DNA of 64,000 nucleotides, from the NCBI RefSeq assembly GCF_000023025.1, contig NC_012997.1, forward strand, positions 3,655,125 through 3,719,124, in the 5' to 3' direction. Every line of letters begins with the position of its first letter. The first letter of the stretch is position 1. The notes beneath the pieces were generated by a model, which was not told the DNA's origin, ran no database searches, and was given only the letters and a program-made list of their open reading frames with translations. This stretch comes from Teredinibacter turnerae T7901. Lineage in GTDB: Bacteria > Pseudomonadota > Gammaproteobacteria > Pseudomonadales > Cellvibrionaceae. Positions 52,693 through 63,621 of this stretch are shown piece by piece. Both the position numbers and the translations under genes were made by a program.

Positions 52693-55600
52693 ATGCCTTT
52701 TACCCGCCAATTACTCGCTCTAGTAACTCTCGGCGCTGCGACAGTTGTTTCTGGTCACCTCCAAGCCGCAGAACTCGTCCCTCTATTTAATAACTCTCAC
52801 CTGAGTGAGCCCGGCGGTGTAATGCTATCGAAGCCCGCCACCGCGGCTCCAGCAGCGCGACTGAAAACGTTACTCGGGGTAGACGACGAAGTTTCTATTG
52901 AGAGAAGTGCGAGTGTAGTGAGTGGTCACTACACCTCTGAGCGATTTGTTGTGAGCTATCAGGGTATACAACTGCTGGATTTATCCGCCGTGCTGGTCAC
53001 CGACAGTAACGGCGATATCGTGCAGGGCTACGGCGCAATTCCTTCGGATTTGCATGCCGACCTTGGTGATCTAACCCCATTAACAAAGGAAGCGCTGCAA
53101 AACGCCCTACTGAAGCAAGTTGGCGAATACCAATCCAAAGCCCCGCAGCCGCGACGCATTATCAATAGCGAGGTTACCCAGGCTATTTATATAGACGCGG
53201 ACAACAAAGCCCACCATGTGATAGTTATGCGCGTGTTCTCTGATAGCGACGGTCAAGACCCGCAATCGCTGCGCTGGCTGGTGGATGCGGCGACTGGGCA
53301 GCTATTGGAAGAACAGAATCTGTTACAACACGAAAGAGTGGGTGGAGCAGGTCCATCGGGCAACGGTAAAGTATCTGCCCCCGAGTATCGCGCCGAAGAC
53401 GGCACCCTTACGCCGCCCGAGACCTTTATGGTTGAACGGCAACAGGAAGGAATCCACACCCTGTGCTATTTCAAAGCGGATAATGTGGAAACCCGAAGTG
53501 CCGAACACGAGTCCGATACCGGCGGCCTGAGCGACGAACCCTATAAGTACGATTGCGCACAATCTACTCGCAATGCGTATAAAAACATCAACACCGCCCT
53601 TTCCCCGCTAAACGATGCCCACTATCGCGGGCAAGTTACATCGCGCATGTTTGAAGACTATCTGGGCCACAAGCCGTATTTTGACCAGAATATTGTGCAA
53701 TATGTGCACTATGGGAAATCCTACGACAACGCGTTTTACGAAGATGGCGCGGTTTACTTTGGTGACGGTGGTTACCTGTATTACCCACTGGTATCACTCA
53801 ATACGGTCGCTCACGAAATAGCCCATGGCTATACCGCCGGATATGGGTCGGATGGGGCAGAAAAACTTATGCGTCGGGGGCAGGCGCAATCAATCAACGA
53901 GGCATTTTCGGATATCGCCGGCGAGGCTGCCGAATTCTACCTGACCGGAGCGAACGATTGGCTGGTGGGCGAAGACACCTGGCCGCAGGAGCATCCGGTC
54001 CGCTATATGAATAACCCGACGCTGGATGACAAATCCGTCGATCACATTGACCAGTACACCAATGGCATGGACGGTCACTTTGGTTCTGGAATATTCAATA
54101 AAGCCTTCTTCGCACTGGCCACCAATGCCCGTGATCCAAACGGGCCGTGGGATACTGAACTGGCGTTCTACGCGTTTGCGCTGGCGAATAAAAGTTGCTG
54201 GGTTGCCGACAGCGAGTTTACTGATGCGGCCGACTGTGTCATGCGTCAAGCATCTGCTGTCGCACAGGCGCTACAAAAGAAGAACGTTACCGCCGCAGAC
54301 GGCAGTGCATGGACAGAACAAACGCTCGCCAACCAGATTCGCAAAGCGTTTACGACCGTGGGTATCGAACTACAAACCAGCAGTGGAATTGCAGCTAATT
54401 TCAATTCGCACAGTGCCTTTCTGCAACTGAGCACACTCAACACGTCTCAGTATGACGGGCAACCACTCAGCGAGGCACAAAGCCAAAACGGCTGGCAATA
54501 CCATTGGGATTTTGGGGATGGCACGCCGTTGGTCTCCGGATTTAACGCCAGCCACACTTACATCGCTGCGAACACCTACACCGTGGCTTTGCTCATCACC
54601 TCACCAAGCGGCGCAGAGGATGAAATAACTCGCGTCGTGACCATCGAAGAAGACTATTGCCAGCCGACCGAACCAGCAACAGAAGACTATTGGATTCGAC
54701 AGGTCGCCATCGCGGGGGAAGTACGCAACCTTCCGTTAGCTGGCTACACCGACGCTACTGCTACGCCCCTAAGCTTAGCCGCCGGCAAGCCACTACGTTA
54801 CAGCGTACAACTCGGTGCTGAGTTTCAGTCTGAAGAACAGTCGCGCGTATTGGGTGTTTGGCTGGACAAAAATAACGATGGCCAATTTGCATTAAGTGAA
54901 CGACTAAGTATCGACAGCGTCGATTGGTCGATTAGCAAAGTCTCTGACTTTGTTGGTGAAACAGGTAAAACCTACCGGGTAAGACTGACCGCAAGCGATG
55001 ACGCACGAAAAACCCCTTCATGTGGCGCAAGCCAGGGCGGCGCCACCGTCGATCTCGCCGTCACATGGGCGGAAGCACCACCAAAGTCTTTGGTGTGGCT
55101 GGATCAAACAACGCTGAACGAGACTCGGTTTACGGTAAGCACCAATGACGAACGTGTGACCTCCTATTTATGGAACTTCGGTGATGGCACCACCAGCACT
55201 GAAAAAAATCCGACACACGCCTTTGCACAAACTGGAAGCTACAGCGTTGAACTCATGGCTAAAAATGGTCAGGGAAATGCCCTTTACCACCAGCAGCGGC
55301 AGGTCGAATTCCGCACGGTGACAACCCCCTATTTTTTCTACCAAATGCTGGAGGGCCTCACGGTACGATTCTCCAATCACAGCAGCTTCCCGGCGGGCTC
55401 AACATTCCTGTGGGACTTTGGCGACGGCAGCACCAGTAGCGAGGAATCGCCTGAACATACCTACGCCGCAGCGGGTAACTATGCAATAAAACTGACAATT
55501 ACCAACACCGACGTGCCGCAGGGTATAACAGACACTGGTAGCGTGGTCGTCGGTAGTGACCAACCAGGAAACACCAGTTTTACCGCCACAACAATGCGTA

Positions 55601-56985
55601 TTTACGACGGTATGCACGCGGTTAAATTTCAATTCAAATTGAATCACACCCCGCAAGACAAACATTCAGAAGACTGGGAATACGTCTGGCAGTTCGGCGA
55701 TGGCAGTGAAGGCAACAACTCCTCCAGCTACACAAGTACATCAATTATTCACAACTACACTCAGGCAGGAACCTTTACCGCGAAACTGACCTTCCGTTAC
55801 AAACAGCGCATCGGGTCTGGCGAAAACGACTGGCAATGGTATGAAAAGGACTTTGAGTTGCCCGTGTCCCTGTTGGAAAATCAACCCAATGCCTATTGTA
55901 ATGCGACCGGCGATGTAACTTTCGAACATATCGAAAATGTCTCAATTAATGGCGTTGACTACGCAACAAATCCTCGTGGAGGCTTGATCAACCCGGACGA
56001 ACCCATTTTGTTGCACCCTGAAAACAATACTTATTACATTCAAGCAGGTTACGAAGGGGAAATCTCTCCGGCGCGTTACCATATGTGGCTCGATATAAAT
56101 CAGGATTTTTGGTTTGGCGGAGAATCCCAAGATACCGAGTCAAACGAATATGTTTTAAACCGACTCGACTACCTCGATCGTTCCTCAGGTCGCGGGTTTA
56201 TTAGCGGCTTTTTCGATCTGCCAGAGTTGGCGACCGCCGCTGGCACCTACTTTTCGCAGCTGCGTATTCTCCAGCAATATGAGTCTTTTTATAGTTCCAG
56301 CGTATCGCCCTGTGCAAACTACCCAGAGGACGGTTACAACACGGGAGAAATTGAAGATTACCGCGTTAAATGGGTCGTGCCCGCTACGCCGGTTGTTACG
56401 CACACACTCAACAAGAAACGTGTGGTATTTACCAACACCACGACAGCACGCAACGACGTCCTGTGGTTATGGGATTTCGGCGACGGGGAAACCAGCGCGC
56501 TACGCAACCCGACTCACAATTACAGTGCCGACGGAACCTACCTCGTAAATCTCAAAATCCAGGGTAGCGACACCACGCCGCTAGGTGAATGGCAAACCAG
56601 CCTGACGATATCGAGCGAACCCGAGCCCGTGCCAACGGAGCTGGTATTAAATGTTGCGATGCAAGACAACCTGATGACTTACAATATCACCGGTAGTCGT
56701 TACCCAGCAGGCTCTACAGTGGAGATTGATTTCGGCGATAATAAAAAATCCGCAAACCCCACCGGCACACACGAATACCGCACGGCAGGCACCTACACCG
56801 TAACCCTGACGGTAACCAATGCCGATTATCCCGAAGGCAAGCAAACGTCGCGCAGCGTTGTCGTACCGCTGCCACCGCAACCGCCAAAATCGAAAAGTGG
56901 TGGCGGAAGTCTTGGTGGCGGATTTTTGTTTCTGCTGGCAATAACAATGCTCAGTCGAACCAGGAAAGACAAGCGTCGATATTAA
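52693..56985 (+). CDS. M4 (thermolysin-like) metalloprotease with PKD domains and GlyGly-CTERM-like tail
   Basis: The 1430-residue protein is best started at ATG 52693, where MPFTRQLLALVTLGAATVVS forms a signal peptide. A thermolysin-type propeptide (about 30-220) precedes an M4 catalytic domain with H374-EIA-H378 (VAHEIAHGYTAGYG) and the third ligand E403 in INEAFSDIAGE. About six PKD-like domains follow, each with WDFGDG-type motifs, alternating with other beta domains (WLDKNNDGQFALSE). The C-terminus is a Gly-rich stretch, a hydrophobic helix and a basic tail (GGGSLGGGFLFLLAITML), like GlyGly-CTERM sorting signals cut by rhombosortase. It probably degrades extracellular protein. Confidence 0.92.
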   Translation: MPFTRQLLALVTLGAATVVSGHLQAAELVPLFNNSHLSEPGGVMLSKPATAAPAARLKTLLGVDDEVSIERSASVVSGHYTSERFVVSYQGIQLLDLSAVLVTDSNGDIVQGYGAIPSDLHADLGDLTPLTKEALQNALLKQVGEYQSKAPQPRRIINSEVTQAIYIDADNKAHHVIVMRVFSDSDGQDPQSLRWLVDAATGQLLEEQNLLQHERVGGAGPSGNGKVSAPEYRAEDGTLTPPETFMVERQQEGIHTLCYFKADNVETRSAEHESDTGGLSDEPYKYDCAQSTRNAYKNINTALSPLNDAHYRGQVTSRMFEDYLGHKPYFDQNIVQYVHYGKSYDNAFYEDGAVYFGDGGYLYYPLVSLNTVAHEIAHGYTAGYGSDGAEKLMRRGQAQSINEAFSDIAGEAAEFYLTGANDWLVGEDTWPQEHPVRYMNNPTLDDKSVDHIDQYTNGMDGHFGSGIFNKAFFALATNARDPNGPWDTELAFYAFALANKSCWVADSEFTDAADCVMRQASAVAQALQKKNVTAADGSAWTEQTLANQIRKAFTTVGIELQTSSGIAANFNSHSAFLQLSTLNTSQYDGQPLSEAQSQNGWQYHWDFGDGTPLVSGFNASHTYIAANTYTVALLITSPSGAEDEITRVVTIEEDYCQPTEPATEDYWIRQVAIAGEVRNLPLAGYTDATATPLSLAAGKPLRYSVQLGAEFQSEEQSRVLGVWLDKNNDGQFALSERLSIDSVDWSISKVSDFVGETGKTYRVRLTASDDARKTPSCGASQGGATVDLAVTWAEAPPKSLVWLDQTTLNETRFTVSTNDERVTSYLWNFGDGTTSTEKNPTHAFAQTGSYSVELMAKNGQGNALYHQQRQVEFRTVTTPYFFYQMLEGLTVRFSNHSSFPAGSTFLWDFGDGSTSSEESPEHTYAAAGNYAIKLTITNTDVPQGITDTGSVVVGSDQPGNTSFTATTMRIYDGMHAVKFQFKLNHTPQDKHSEDWEYVWQFGDGSEGNNSSSYTSTSIIHNYTQAGTFTAKLTFRYKQRIGSGENDWQWYEKDFELPVSLLENQPNAYCNATGDVTFEHIENVSINGVDYATNPRGGLINPDEPILLHPENNTYYIQAGYEGEISPARYHMWLDINQDFWFGGESQDTESNEYVLNRLDYLDRSSGRGFISGFFDLPELATAAGTYFSQLRILQQYESFYSSSVSPCANYPEDGYNTGEIEDYRVKWVVPATPVVTHTLNKKRVVFTNTTTARNDVLWLWDFGDGETSALRNPTHNYSADGTYLVNLKIQGSDTTPLGEWQTSLTISSEPEPVPTELVLNVAMQDNLMTYNITGSRYPAGSTVEIDFGDNKKSANPTGTHEYRTAGTYTVTLTVTNADYPEGKQTSRSVVVPLPPQPPKSKSGGGSLGGGFLFLLAITMLSRTRKDKRRY

Positions 56986-57273
56986 GGTATAGGTGAGAAT
57001 TCTAGTGGTAATGGCTTGGCAATTGAAAAGCACGATTAGATAGCCAAAATCGACTCTTTAATCTCAGGATATTTAACCACAGAATATTTAACCACAGAAT
57101 TACTCGTCACTTCGGGTTAAACGTGTAGTAGATAGATGAAGTAAAAGTAAAAACGTCACTACGGCAGAAAATGATGTACCGTAGTGACGATATCGGCTGT
57201 TCGAACAAATCGCGTTTAAGCAACTCAAAAGTCGAGTGCAGAAATAGCAGCGCGTTTGCTCGCCAACCTTTGG
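56986..57273. other. Region between convergent protease and TonB receptor genes
   Basis: This short gap between convergent genes contains the TonB receptor terminator (57142-57189) and no gene. Confidence 0.5.
57142..57189 (-). terminator. Probable terminator of the TonB receptor gene
   Basis: CGTCACTACGG (57154-57164) and CCGTAGTGACG (57179-57189) form a perfect 11-bp stem. On the minus strand it is followed by TTTTTACTTTTACTT. It lies about 85 bases after the receptor stop. Confidence 0.75.
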
Positions 57274-59820
57274 CTAGAAGTGATACGTCAAGTTAGTGTA
57301 GAAAAACGCTCCATTAAAACCGAAGGGCGCGGAGCGTCGCGAATAAAAGAACACACCTTCTGTGTCTACCACCACATTGCCGGATGCATCGACTATGCGC
57401 CCAGCCCGGCTTTGACCAACATGGTTCTCATCTGGCGTTACATCAAAGATGTTGTTACCACCCAACGCGAAAGTCAGGTTATCCATAAAGTCGTAACTCA
57501 GCTTTAAGTCCACCAGGGTTTTCGCACTGAACGTTTGGCTATCGCCATCAAGCACCGTGTAGGAGCCATATCGGTTAAAGGCCAGATTAGACGCAAAAGG
57601 CCCCAAGCGATAATTAAAGGATAGATTTACGCGGTCTTCCGGTTGCCACTCTTCCAGAATTGATCGGTCCTGCTCGGTAAAAATCAGATCCTGGATGCCT
57701 GGCACATCAGAAAGGCTGTCCGGCGAACGCACACTGTCCACTTCGGTTTCGGTATAGTTGCCCGCGAGTGAAACACCAAGCATGCCCCCATTGCTAAAAT
57801 CGTGATCGTAGGTCAGCACAATATCCACGCCCTGAGTTGTGGTATCTGCAGCATTAAGGAAGAATTGCGCGGTGCCTACGCCAGCATCAGCAAATGCCTG
57901 ATCGACAGACGGCACTGCGCCGCCGGTTTCAGAAATACGCCCACTAATAACGATGCGATCTTCAATTTCAATTCGATAGAAATCGGTGGTTAAACTCCAC
58001 CCATCTGCCGGGTGAAGAATAAAGCCCACGCTGGAGTTAAGCGATGTTTCTTCTTTTAGTTCCGGCAGGCCCAGTTCGCGGCCAATAGCACTATCATTGC
58101 GGAAAGTACCTACCTGTTCTGCCACACCTTGTGAGTTAAATTGGGTGCTCACATTACTGGTGTAGAGCTGGTGCATTGAAGGCGCACGAAAACCGGTACT
58201 TACCGCGCCGCGGAACGTCAAAAACGCGGCCGCGTCATAACTGAAACTGGTTTTGAAATTTATGGTATCGCCAAAGTCGCTGAAGTTTTCAAAACGCGCT
58301 GCGGCACTCACCATAAAGCTTTCGGTAATATCAAATTCGGTATCCACATAGGCGTAAAACGCATCACGTGACTCATCTACCGCATTTTCTGGCTGGAACC
58401 CCGGAAATACCTGAATCCCCCCTGCCGCATCATTCTCGCCGAGCGATACCCCATCGGTCGTGTCATAGTCACGATAGGACACTTCATCACCCTGTTTAAT
58501 CTGGTAGGTGTCCTGTCGATACCCTGCTCCCAGCGCCAGTAAACCCCAGTCGGTATCGTTAACAAAATCGTTGTCGAAGGTGAACAGGCTCAAACTCAGT
58601 TCGCCCGCAAATGCACTGGTCGGGCTATCGCCGGTAAGTGAAACCAGCGAAGCATTAACAGAATTGCTGATGTTGTACGCGAAATCGTTTTGACCAAAAC
58701 CAACAGCACTGTGCCACTGCCAAGCGGAACCGATGTCACCCGATAAACCTGCAGCCGCTGAATAATCGTCGATAGTTGTATTAATTAATGGCAGAAACCC
58801 GTCGGGATAAAACGCTTCGCCGCCATTGACCGGCGTTCCATCATACATCTCGCTGGGGTTATTGGCAGATTGATTTGCCCGTCGATAAAATCCGGCTGAA
58901 GTATTGTCACGGGTTGAATAGGTTAACGAGCCATCCAACGTGAGTGCCTCAGCAAGGGGTTTACCAAAGGTAAGCACCGCCGATGTTTGTTCGGAATCTG
59001 CATCGCCAATACGAAAATTTTTGCGATCAAAATTAATTTCGCGCTCATCGCTTGTCTGGTATGAGCCGTCGGATAATTCAACGCAGGTATCCTTGTATTG
59101 GCAGACACCGGTTAAACCCGCACGATTAGTATTACCTCTGTCACGGTATTCCAGCGAGAGATTAACGTAACCATCGCTGCCCACAGCAAAACCTTTGTTG
59201 GTGCTTAACACTGTGGTCTCACCATCACCTTCACTGTATTCGCCATAGGAGGCGTGCGCACTCCCTGCAGCAGGATCATCTTTGAGAACAATGTTAATCA
59301 CCCCGGCAATGGCATCAGAACCGTATTGTGCGGCCGCGCCGTCGCGCAAAATTTCGATGCGTTTAATGGCAGAGACAGGTATCGCGTTCATATCTGTGCC
59401 GGCAGTACCGCGCCCAACCGACGTATTCACGTGAATCAACGCGCTGTTATGTCGGCGCTGCCCATTCACAAGCACCAGCGTCTGGTCTGGCCCCAAGCCC
59501 CGCAAGGTGGCGGGTCGCAATGCATCCGTACCATCGCTGATACTGGAACTCGAGAAATTAAAGGAGGGTGCCAGTGATTGCAGCATTCGCCCAACTTCCG
59601 TTGCCCCTGTTGCGGCCATATCGTCAGCGTTAATCAAGTCCACCGGCACAGGAGAATCCATTGCTGTGCGGCCTGCACTTGATCGCGTACCAATGGTGAT
59701 CATCTCTTCGTCGTACGCCACTTCTTCTTGCGCGCTGACTGCCTGCGCGATCATCAAACAGGGTAGCGCTACCAAAACTCGCGCACCAACATAGGGAACC
59801 CATTTATTGAGTTTGTACAC
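57274..59820 (-). CDS. TonB-dependent receptor
   Basis: The 848-residue outer membrane receptor uses a GTG start with an ideal GGGAGG site 7 bases upstream. A signal peptide ends near residue 30 (AVSAQEE). The plug domain includes ATGATEVGRMLQSLAPSFNF, RGLGPDQTLVLVNGQRRHNS and IEILRDGAAAQYGSDAIAGVIN. The barrel ends in the terminal strand FFYTNLTYHF. The text QRRHNSALIHVN and YGSDAIAGVINIVLK is shared with receptors for oligosaccharides or siderophore-like ligands in Cellvibrionales and Xanthomonads. Ligand unknown. Monocistronic. Confidence 0.9.
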   Translation of the reverse strand: MYKLNKWVPYVGARVLVALPCLMIAQAVSAQEEVAYDEEMITIGTRSSAGRTAMDSPVPVDLINADDMAATGATEVGRMLQSLAPSFNFSSSSISDGTDALRPATLRGLGPDQTLVLVNGQRRHNSALIHVNTSVGRGTAGTDMNAIPVSAIKRIEILRDGAAAQYGSDAIAGVINIVLKDDPAAGSAHASYGEYSEGDGETTVLSTNKGFAVGSDGYVNLSLEYRDRGNTNRAGLTGVCQYKDTCVELSDGSYQTSDEREINFDRKNFRIGDADSEQTSAVLTFGKPLAEALTLDGSLTYSTRDNTSAGFYRRANQSANNPSEMYDGTPVNGGEAFYPDGFLPLINTTIDDYSAAAGLSGDIGSAWQWHSAVGFGQNDFAYNISNSVNASLVSLTGDSPTSAFAGELSLSLFTFDNDFVNDTDWGLLALGAGYRQDTYQIKQGDEVSYRDYDTTDGVSLGENDAAGGIQVFPGFQPENAVDESRDAFYAYVDTEFDITESFMVSAAARFENFSDFGDTINFKTSFSYDAAAFLTFRGAVSTGFRAPSMHQLYTSNVSTQFNSQGVAEQVGTFRNDSAIGRELGLPELKEETSLNSSVGFILHPADGWSLTTDFYRIEIEDRIVISGRISETGGAVPSVDQAFADAGVGTAQFFLNAADTTTQGVDIVLTYDHDFSNGGMLGVSLAGNYTETEVDSVRSPDSLSDVPGIQDLIFTEQDRSILEEWQPEDRVNLSFNYRLGPFASNLAFNRYGSYTVLDGDSQTFSAKTLVDLKLSYDFMDNLTFALGGNNIFDVTPDENHVGQSRAGRIVDASGNVVVDTEGVFFYSRRSAPFGFNGAFFYTNLTYHF

Positions 59821-60645
59821 TTATACCTCCCGGTATGAATTCAGATTGAAATTTTACGACCACGAACTATTTGCTTTTTTATGGTGCGCAGTAACTCGAA
59901 TTGCACCGCCCAATTATGCCAACAAGGAGTAAAACGCAAAAAAGCGTATAAATATGCAGCATATTGAACGCTGGGATCGCACCATTGTCGTCGAATGCTA
60001 AATAGCAATTCCCAGGCCGAGTTACAGATGCCAACGCGCGCCAGAGGGGAAATTAACACCATCGCCGCTAGGGGCGTGCCGCCACTAAACCGCACTTAGA
60101 TCAGTACATCGCTGTATAAATATCGGATGCACTCCAGTAGATTTCCGCATGAGAAAACGGACTCCTGATCAGAAATTGGATTTGCACCTCTCCAGTTGCG
60201 AACTTAGACAAGTCCGTTTACCCGCTCTTGGAAAGCACCAACGGACAGTCCAACAAATTTAACGGCATGCCCGAAATAACCTTTGTCCAGGCCACAGTCA
60301 TCAGCGCGTTTTCGCCTTTTGTTGAATTACCGCGCGACCAGTTTAGGCAGTTCAAAGTGTTAAACGCAAAACTAACTACAAAAAATGATAAGCAGTTTTT
60401 TTGTTAGACATTTTCTTCGCTCAACACGACAAAAAAGATTGTCCACACGACAACAGTCTGAAGCAGTGCAAAAAATATTGGCGCTGCATTCCTACGCCAC
60501 ATCTACACACTCCTTATAATCAGCTCCGTTGCTGAACACAATAATTAACAGCAAGCGATCAGTAAAACGAGGAAACACAGCATCCACGCACTCGGTAAGA
60601 TTCTACCGACTCCGAATTTTTTGATTCAAACATTAGGAGCAATCC
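59821..60645. other. Intergenic region between TonB receptor and PLD-like gene
   Basis: About 825 bases with the receptor promoter on the left and the PLD-like gene promoter on the right. Frames up to 84 codons have no ribosome sites or family matches. No strong hairpin noticed. Confidence 0.45.
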
Positions 60646-63036
60646 ATGAATACTCTGTTAAAAAAGCGGCTCGAAAACTGGTTTCGCCTAACATCGCTGC
60701 CAATTGTTGTCGTTATTCTTATACTGTCGAATACTGCTGTTTATGCCGATTTACACTGCAACGGCAGCCTATCAAGAGTTGGCCAACAAGTTGCCGCGGC
60801 GCTGACCGATGAATATGAGATTCCACTGTCCTATTGCAACGACATTATCGATTTGTACGACCAAAACGATGGCAGATTTTCGGAGTCGATTCGTCGTGAG
60901 ATCGAAAACACTCAGTCGTCCTTCGCACTCTCATCCCCCACTTATAGCAAGTCATTTGTCACTCAGTTCCTGGCTCCGGCACTCGCCGAGCGAAATGCTC
61001 GAGCAGTGAGTGAAGGCGGGGAAAAGCCACTGTTTAAGTTTATTACCGTCCTTTATCCGACTCGACTCTATCAGGATTTAATCAGTCAAATTGACGGTCC
61101 ACTGGCAATCAACATCGCGGTATACCAATTACTTCCGGAAAATAACGCAAATGACATGCGACTGCTGGTTCGCGATAAACAAGTCACTTACAGTGGTTCA
61201 CCTGAACTGGGGCGAGAATCTACCAATAACCTGAGCATCGCACTCAGCGGAGAGATTGGGCTACTCGCCGACACACAATTCGATATGACCACGAGTGCGG
61301 CGAGTGCAATCACCTGTAGCTGGCGTACCGCCGACACCAACTGTCAATCCACGCCTCCGATACCCGCCCTCGCGCCCGTTGCTACCGAATCCGCGATGCC
61401 GGTATTTTCCCTGACACGCGGATATTTCGCCTCCCGTGGCGGATTTGACCTGCAGGCGGATATCGCACTCACAACCGCACTGGACCAAGCCCAAAGCACG
61501 ATTTTTCTATCACAGGTGAGCTACTTGGCGGGCAACAGCCTCTCGGACTACCTATTCGAATCCATTGCCAGCGCAGTTGTGCGCGGTGTAGAGGTTGAAT
61601 CGGTAATCGGAGCAAGCGACATTGAAGAAAATTCCCCGGCACAACAACTTGAGTTACTCGGCCGCTTCATCGAAGAAGAGGCAGTCCGCTGGGAACTGGA
61701 CGACTCAGAAAAACTCCGCGCCCACTGCCGCCTCTATTTCACCGTAAGGCACGACGGCGATAACAACCCAGAGCCTAACAACGCCAAGTTTTTCATGGTG
61801 GACGAAGGAACCTTTTACGTGGGCTCTCAGGATCTCGCCCCAACCAGCTTTTGGAGTAGCGGCACTACAGCAAGCGGCGAATATGAACATGGCTACTTAA
61901 TTGACAGCATTGCCGCCGCCAACCAGATCCAAGAAGAATATTGGATACCGCTCTGGCGCAATGCGCGAAATAACCGCCTGTATTCCAGCTATATTCCCGA
62001 GGATTACGATTGCGCACCAACTGCAGCCCGCGCCGAACTGATACCCACTGAAATCATCTCCGGTCAAGCGCTGGTTACTGCTGGCGATCAGGTGCAGTTT
62101 AACTCTGGAGTAAAAAATGCGGGCGCAGGTCGATCCAATAACTTCCGTGTAATCTGGAGGATAGACGGCATCGAAGTATCCTCCGCGATACACGCAGACG
62201 TACCACCCGGTGCGGAAGTCACAGATGGCGAAAGCGATTTCACCTGGACGGCGACGAGTGGTATTCACACAATCAGCTTCTCAGTCGACACCGATGATCG
62301 AGTGAACGAAATTGATGAAACGAACAATACCCGCGAGCTCAACATTGCTGTTCAGGAGGCCTCTATTGATTTGGCGGTAAGCCCTATTCAAGCCCCAGAC
62401 AGGACACATATGCCGGGCGATCAAATACGGCTTAGGTCCTCGGTTATGAATAACGGCACCACCGAATCAAATGGCGCTACCGTCGTCTGGAGAATCGGCG
62501 GCGTCACCCAAGCAGAAGCAAACTTTGCTTCAATTCCTGGAGGTGCGACAATTCGCAATGCAAAAACCGAATACGTTTGGACCGCACCGGCACAAGTCGG
62601 CAGTTACGATATTACCTTTTCAATCGAAAACACTGTACCCGACTTGGATTTTGACCGCAGTAATAACAGCTTCACTCGCCTGATAACAGTAGGTTCCGGC
62701 CGCGCAGCACTGCGCCCAACCGATATTGAATTTTCTCCACAAGTTGCGGTATCTGGCGAACAGATAACATTTAACGCGGGCGTTAAGAATTTGCAAAATT
62801 TCAGGTCGCCACCTTTCCATGTGCGTTGGCTGGTTGATGGAACAGATATTGGTGCCGGTGGCCCGCACCCAGGCGTTGGGCCTGGAGAAACAATTTATGG
62901 AGGGCCAAACACGTTTATCTGGACAGCACAACCGGGCGAACACACGATCAGTTTTGAGGTGGACTCTGAAAACGAGGTGGACGAACTCGGGGAAGATGAC
63001 AATGTGGCAGAGGTTGTAGTCACAATCGCAGAATAA
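60646..63036 (+). CDS. Secreted phospholipase-D-like protein with three CARDB domains
   Basis: The 796-residue protein has AGGAG before the ATG and a signal peptide cut near residue 35 (NTAVYA). Residues about 40-450 look like a two-lobed PLD superfamily domain: AINIAVYQLLPE..., SYLAGNSLSDYLFESIASAVVRGVEVESVIG, and the HKD-like motif N379-A-K381-FFMV-D386 with GSQDL. The usual His is Asn here, and the first lobe motif (LLVRDKQVTYSGSPEL) also lacks the His-Lys pair, so catalysis is doubtful. Three CARDB domains follow (about 458-560, 570-672, 680-796; EIDETNNTRELNIAV, EVDELGEDDNVAEVVV), which usually mediate adhesion or binding. Confidence 0.75.
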   Translation: MNTLLKKRLENWFRLTSLPIVVVILILSNTAVYADLHCNGSLSRVGQQVAAALTDEYEIPLSYCNDIIDLYDQNDGRFSESIRREIENTQSSFALSSPTYSKSFVTQFLAPALAERNARAVSEGGEKPLFKFITVLYPTRLYQDLISQIDGPLAINIAVYQLLPENNANDMRLLVRDKQVTYSGSPELGRESTNNLSIALSGEIGLLADTQFDMTTSAASAITCSWRTADTNCQSTPPIPALAPVATESAMPVFSLTRGYFASRGGFDLQADIALTTALDQAQSTIFLSQVSYLAGNSLSDYLFESIASAVVRGVEVESVIGASDIEENSPAQQLELLGRFIEEEAVRWELDDSEKLRAHCRLYFTVRHDGDNNPEPNNAKFFMVDEGTFYVGSQDLAPTSFWSSGTTASGEYEHGYLIDSIAAANQIQEEYWIPLWRNARNNRLYSSYIPEDYDCAPTAARAELIPTEIISGQALVTAGDQVQFNSGVKNAGAGRSNNFRVIWRIDGIEVSSAIHADVPPGAEVTDGESDFTWTATSGIHTISFSVDTDDRVNEIDETNNTRELNIAVQEASIDLAVSPIQAPDRTHMPGDQIRLRSSVMNNGTTESNGATVVWRIGGVTQAEANFASIPGGATIRNAKTEYVWTAPAQVGSYDITFSIENTVPDLDFDRSNNSFTRLITVGSGRAALRPTDIEFSPQVAVSGEQITFNAGVKNLQNFRSPPFHVRWLVDGTDIGAGGPHPGVGPGETIYGGPNTFIWTAQPGEHTISFEVDSENEVDELGEDDNVAEVVVTIAE

Positions 63037-63621
63037 TATGTCGTCCGAGCAGGCTCTTGCAAAAGGGCCTGCCTAACCCGCATGAGATTAACAGGTTAAA
63101 CATAGAGCTTGTCAAACGGACTTATCTTTTTCACTCCTCGGGAGAGCATTAATTTCCATTGAGAAATACGTCGCAAGAGTTTGCTGGATGCTGCGGTTAT
63201 AAAAACACGAAAAATGACATGCATCACGTTTCGAAATTTATACCAGCATATTTATTTCCAATTTGAACTAGAAATCAAATATTACATATCAAATTTCTGC
63301 CGCAACGAATAACCATAACATTATTTTGATTACTGGCACTTGTTAACACCTATTTTGGCGCTCTGTTAATAGAAACCTTAAAAAACTCCGACTATGATGC
63401 GGTCGTATAGCGCGGCCCGCAGTATTCGCTGTCATTTTATTAATACTAAAGTTTGTAAAATGCACATGTCGAAGCTGTCTGTACAAGCTGTCTTTAATAG
63501 CAAGCACACTCTAATTCACAGCGTAGGCCGCTCAATCGTTTGCAGACCAAGTTTCGACGAATCAAATCTATCACCCCCTTAAAACGCCTCTAACTAGAGC
63601 ATAAGAACGAGGACACTCACC
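63037..63621. other. Intergenic region before the PL11 gene
   Basis: Nothing but the presumed promoter of the lyase gene. AT-rich around 63170-63330. No gene, hairpin or repeat recognised. Confidence 0.4.
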
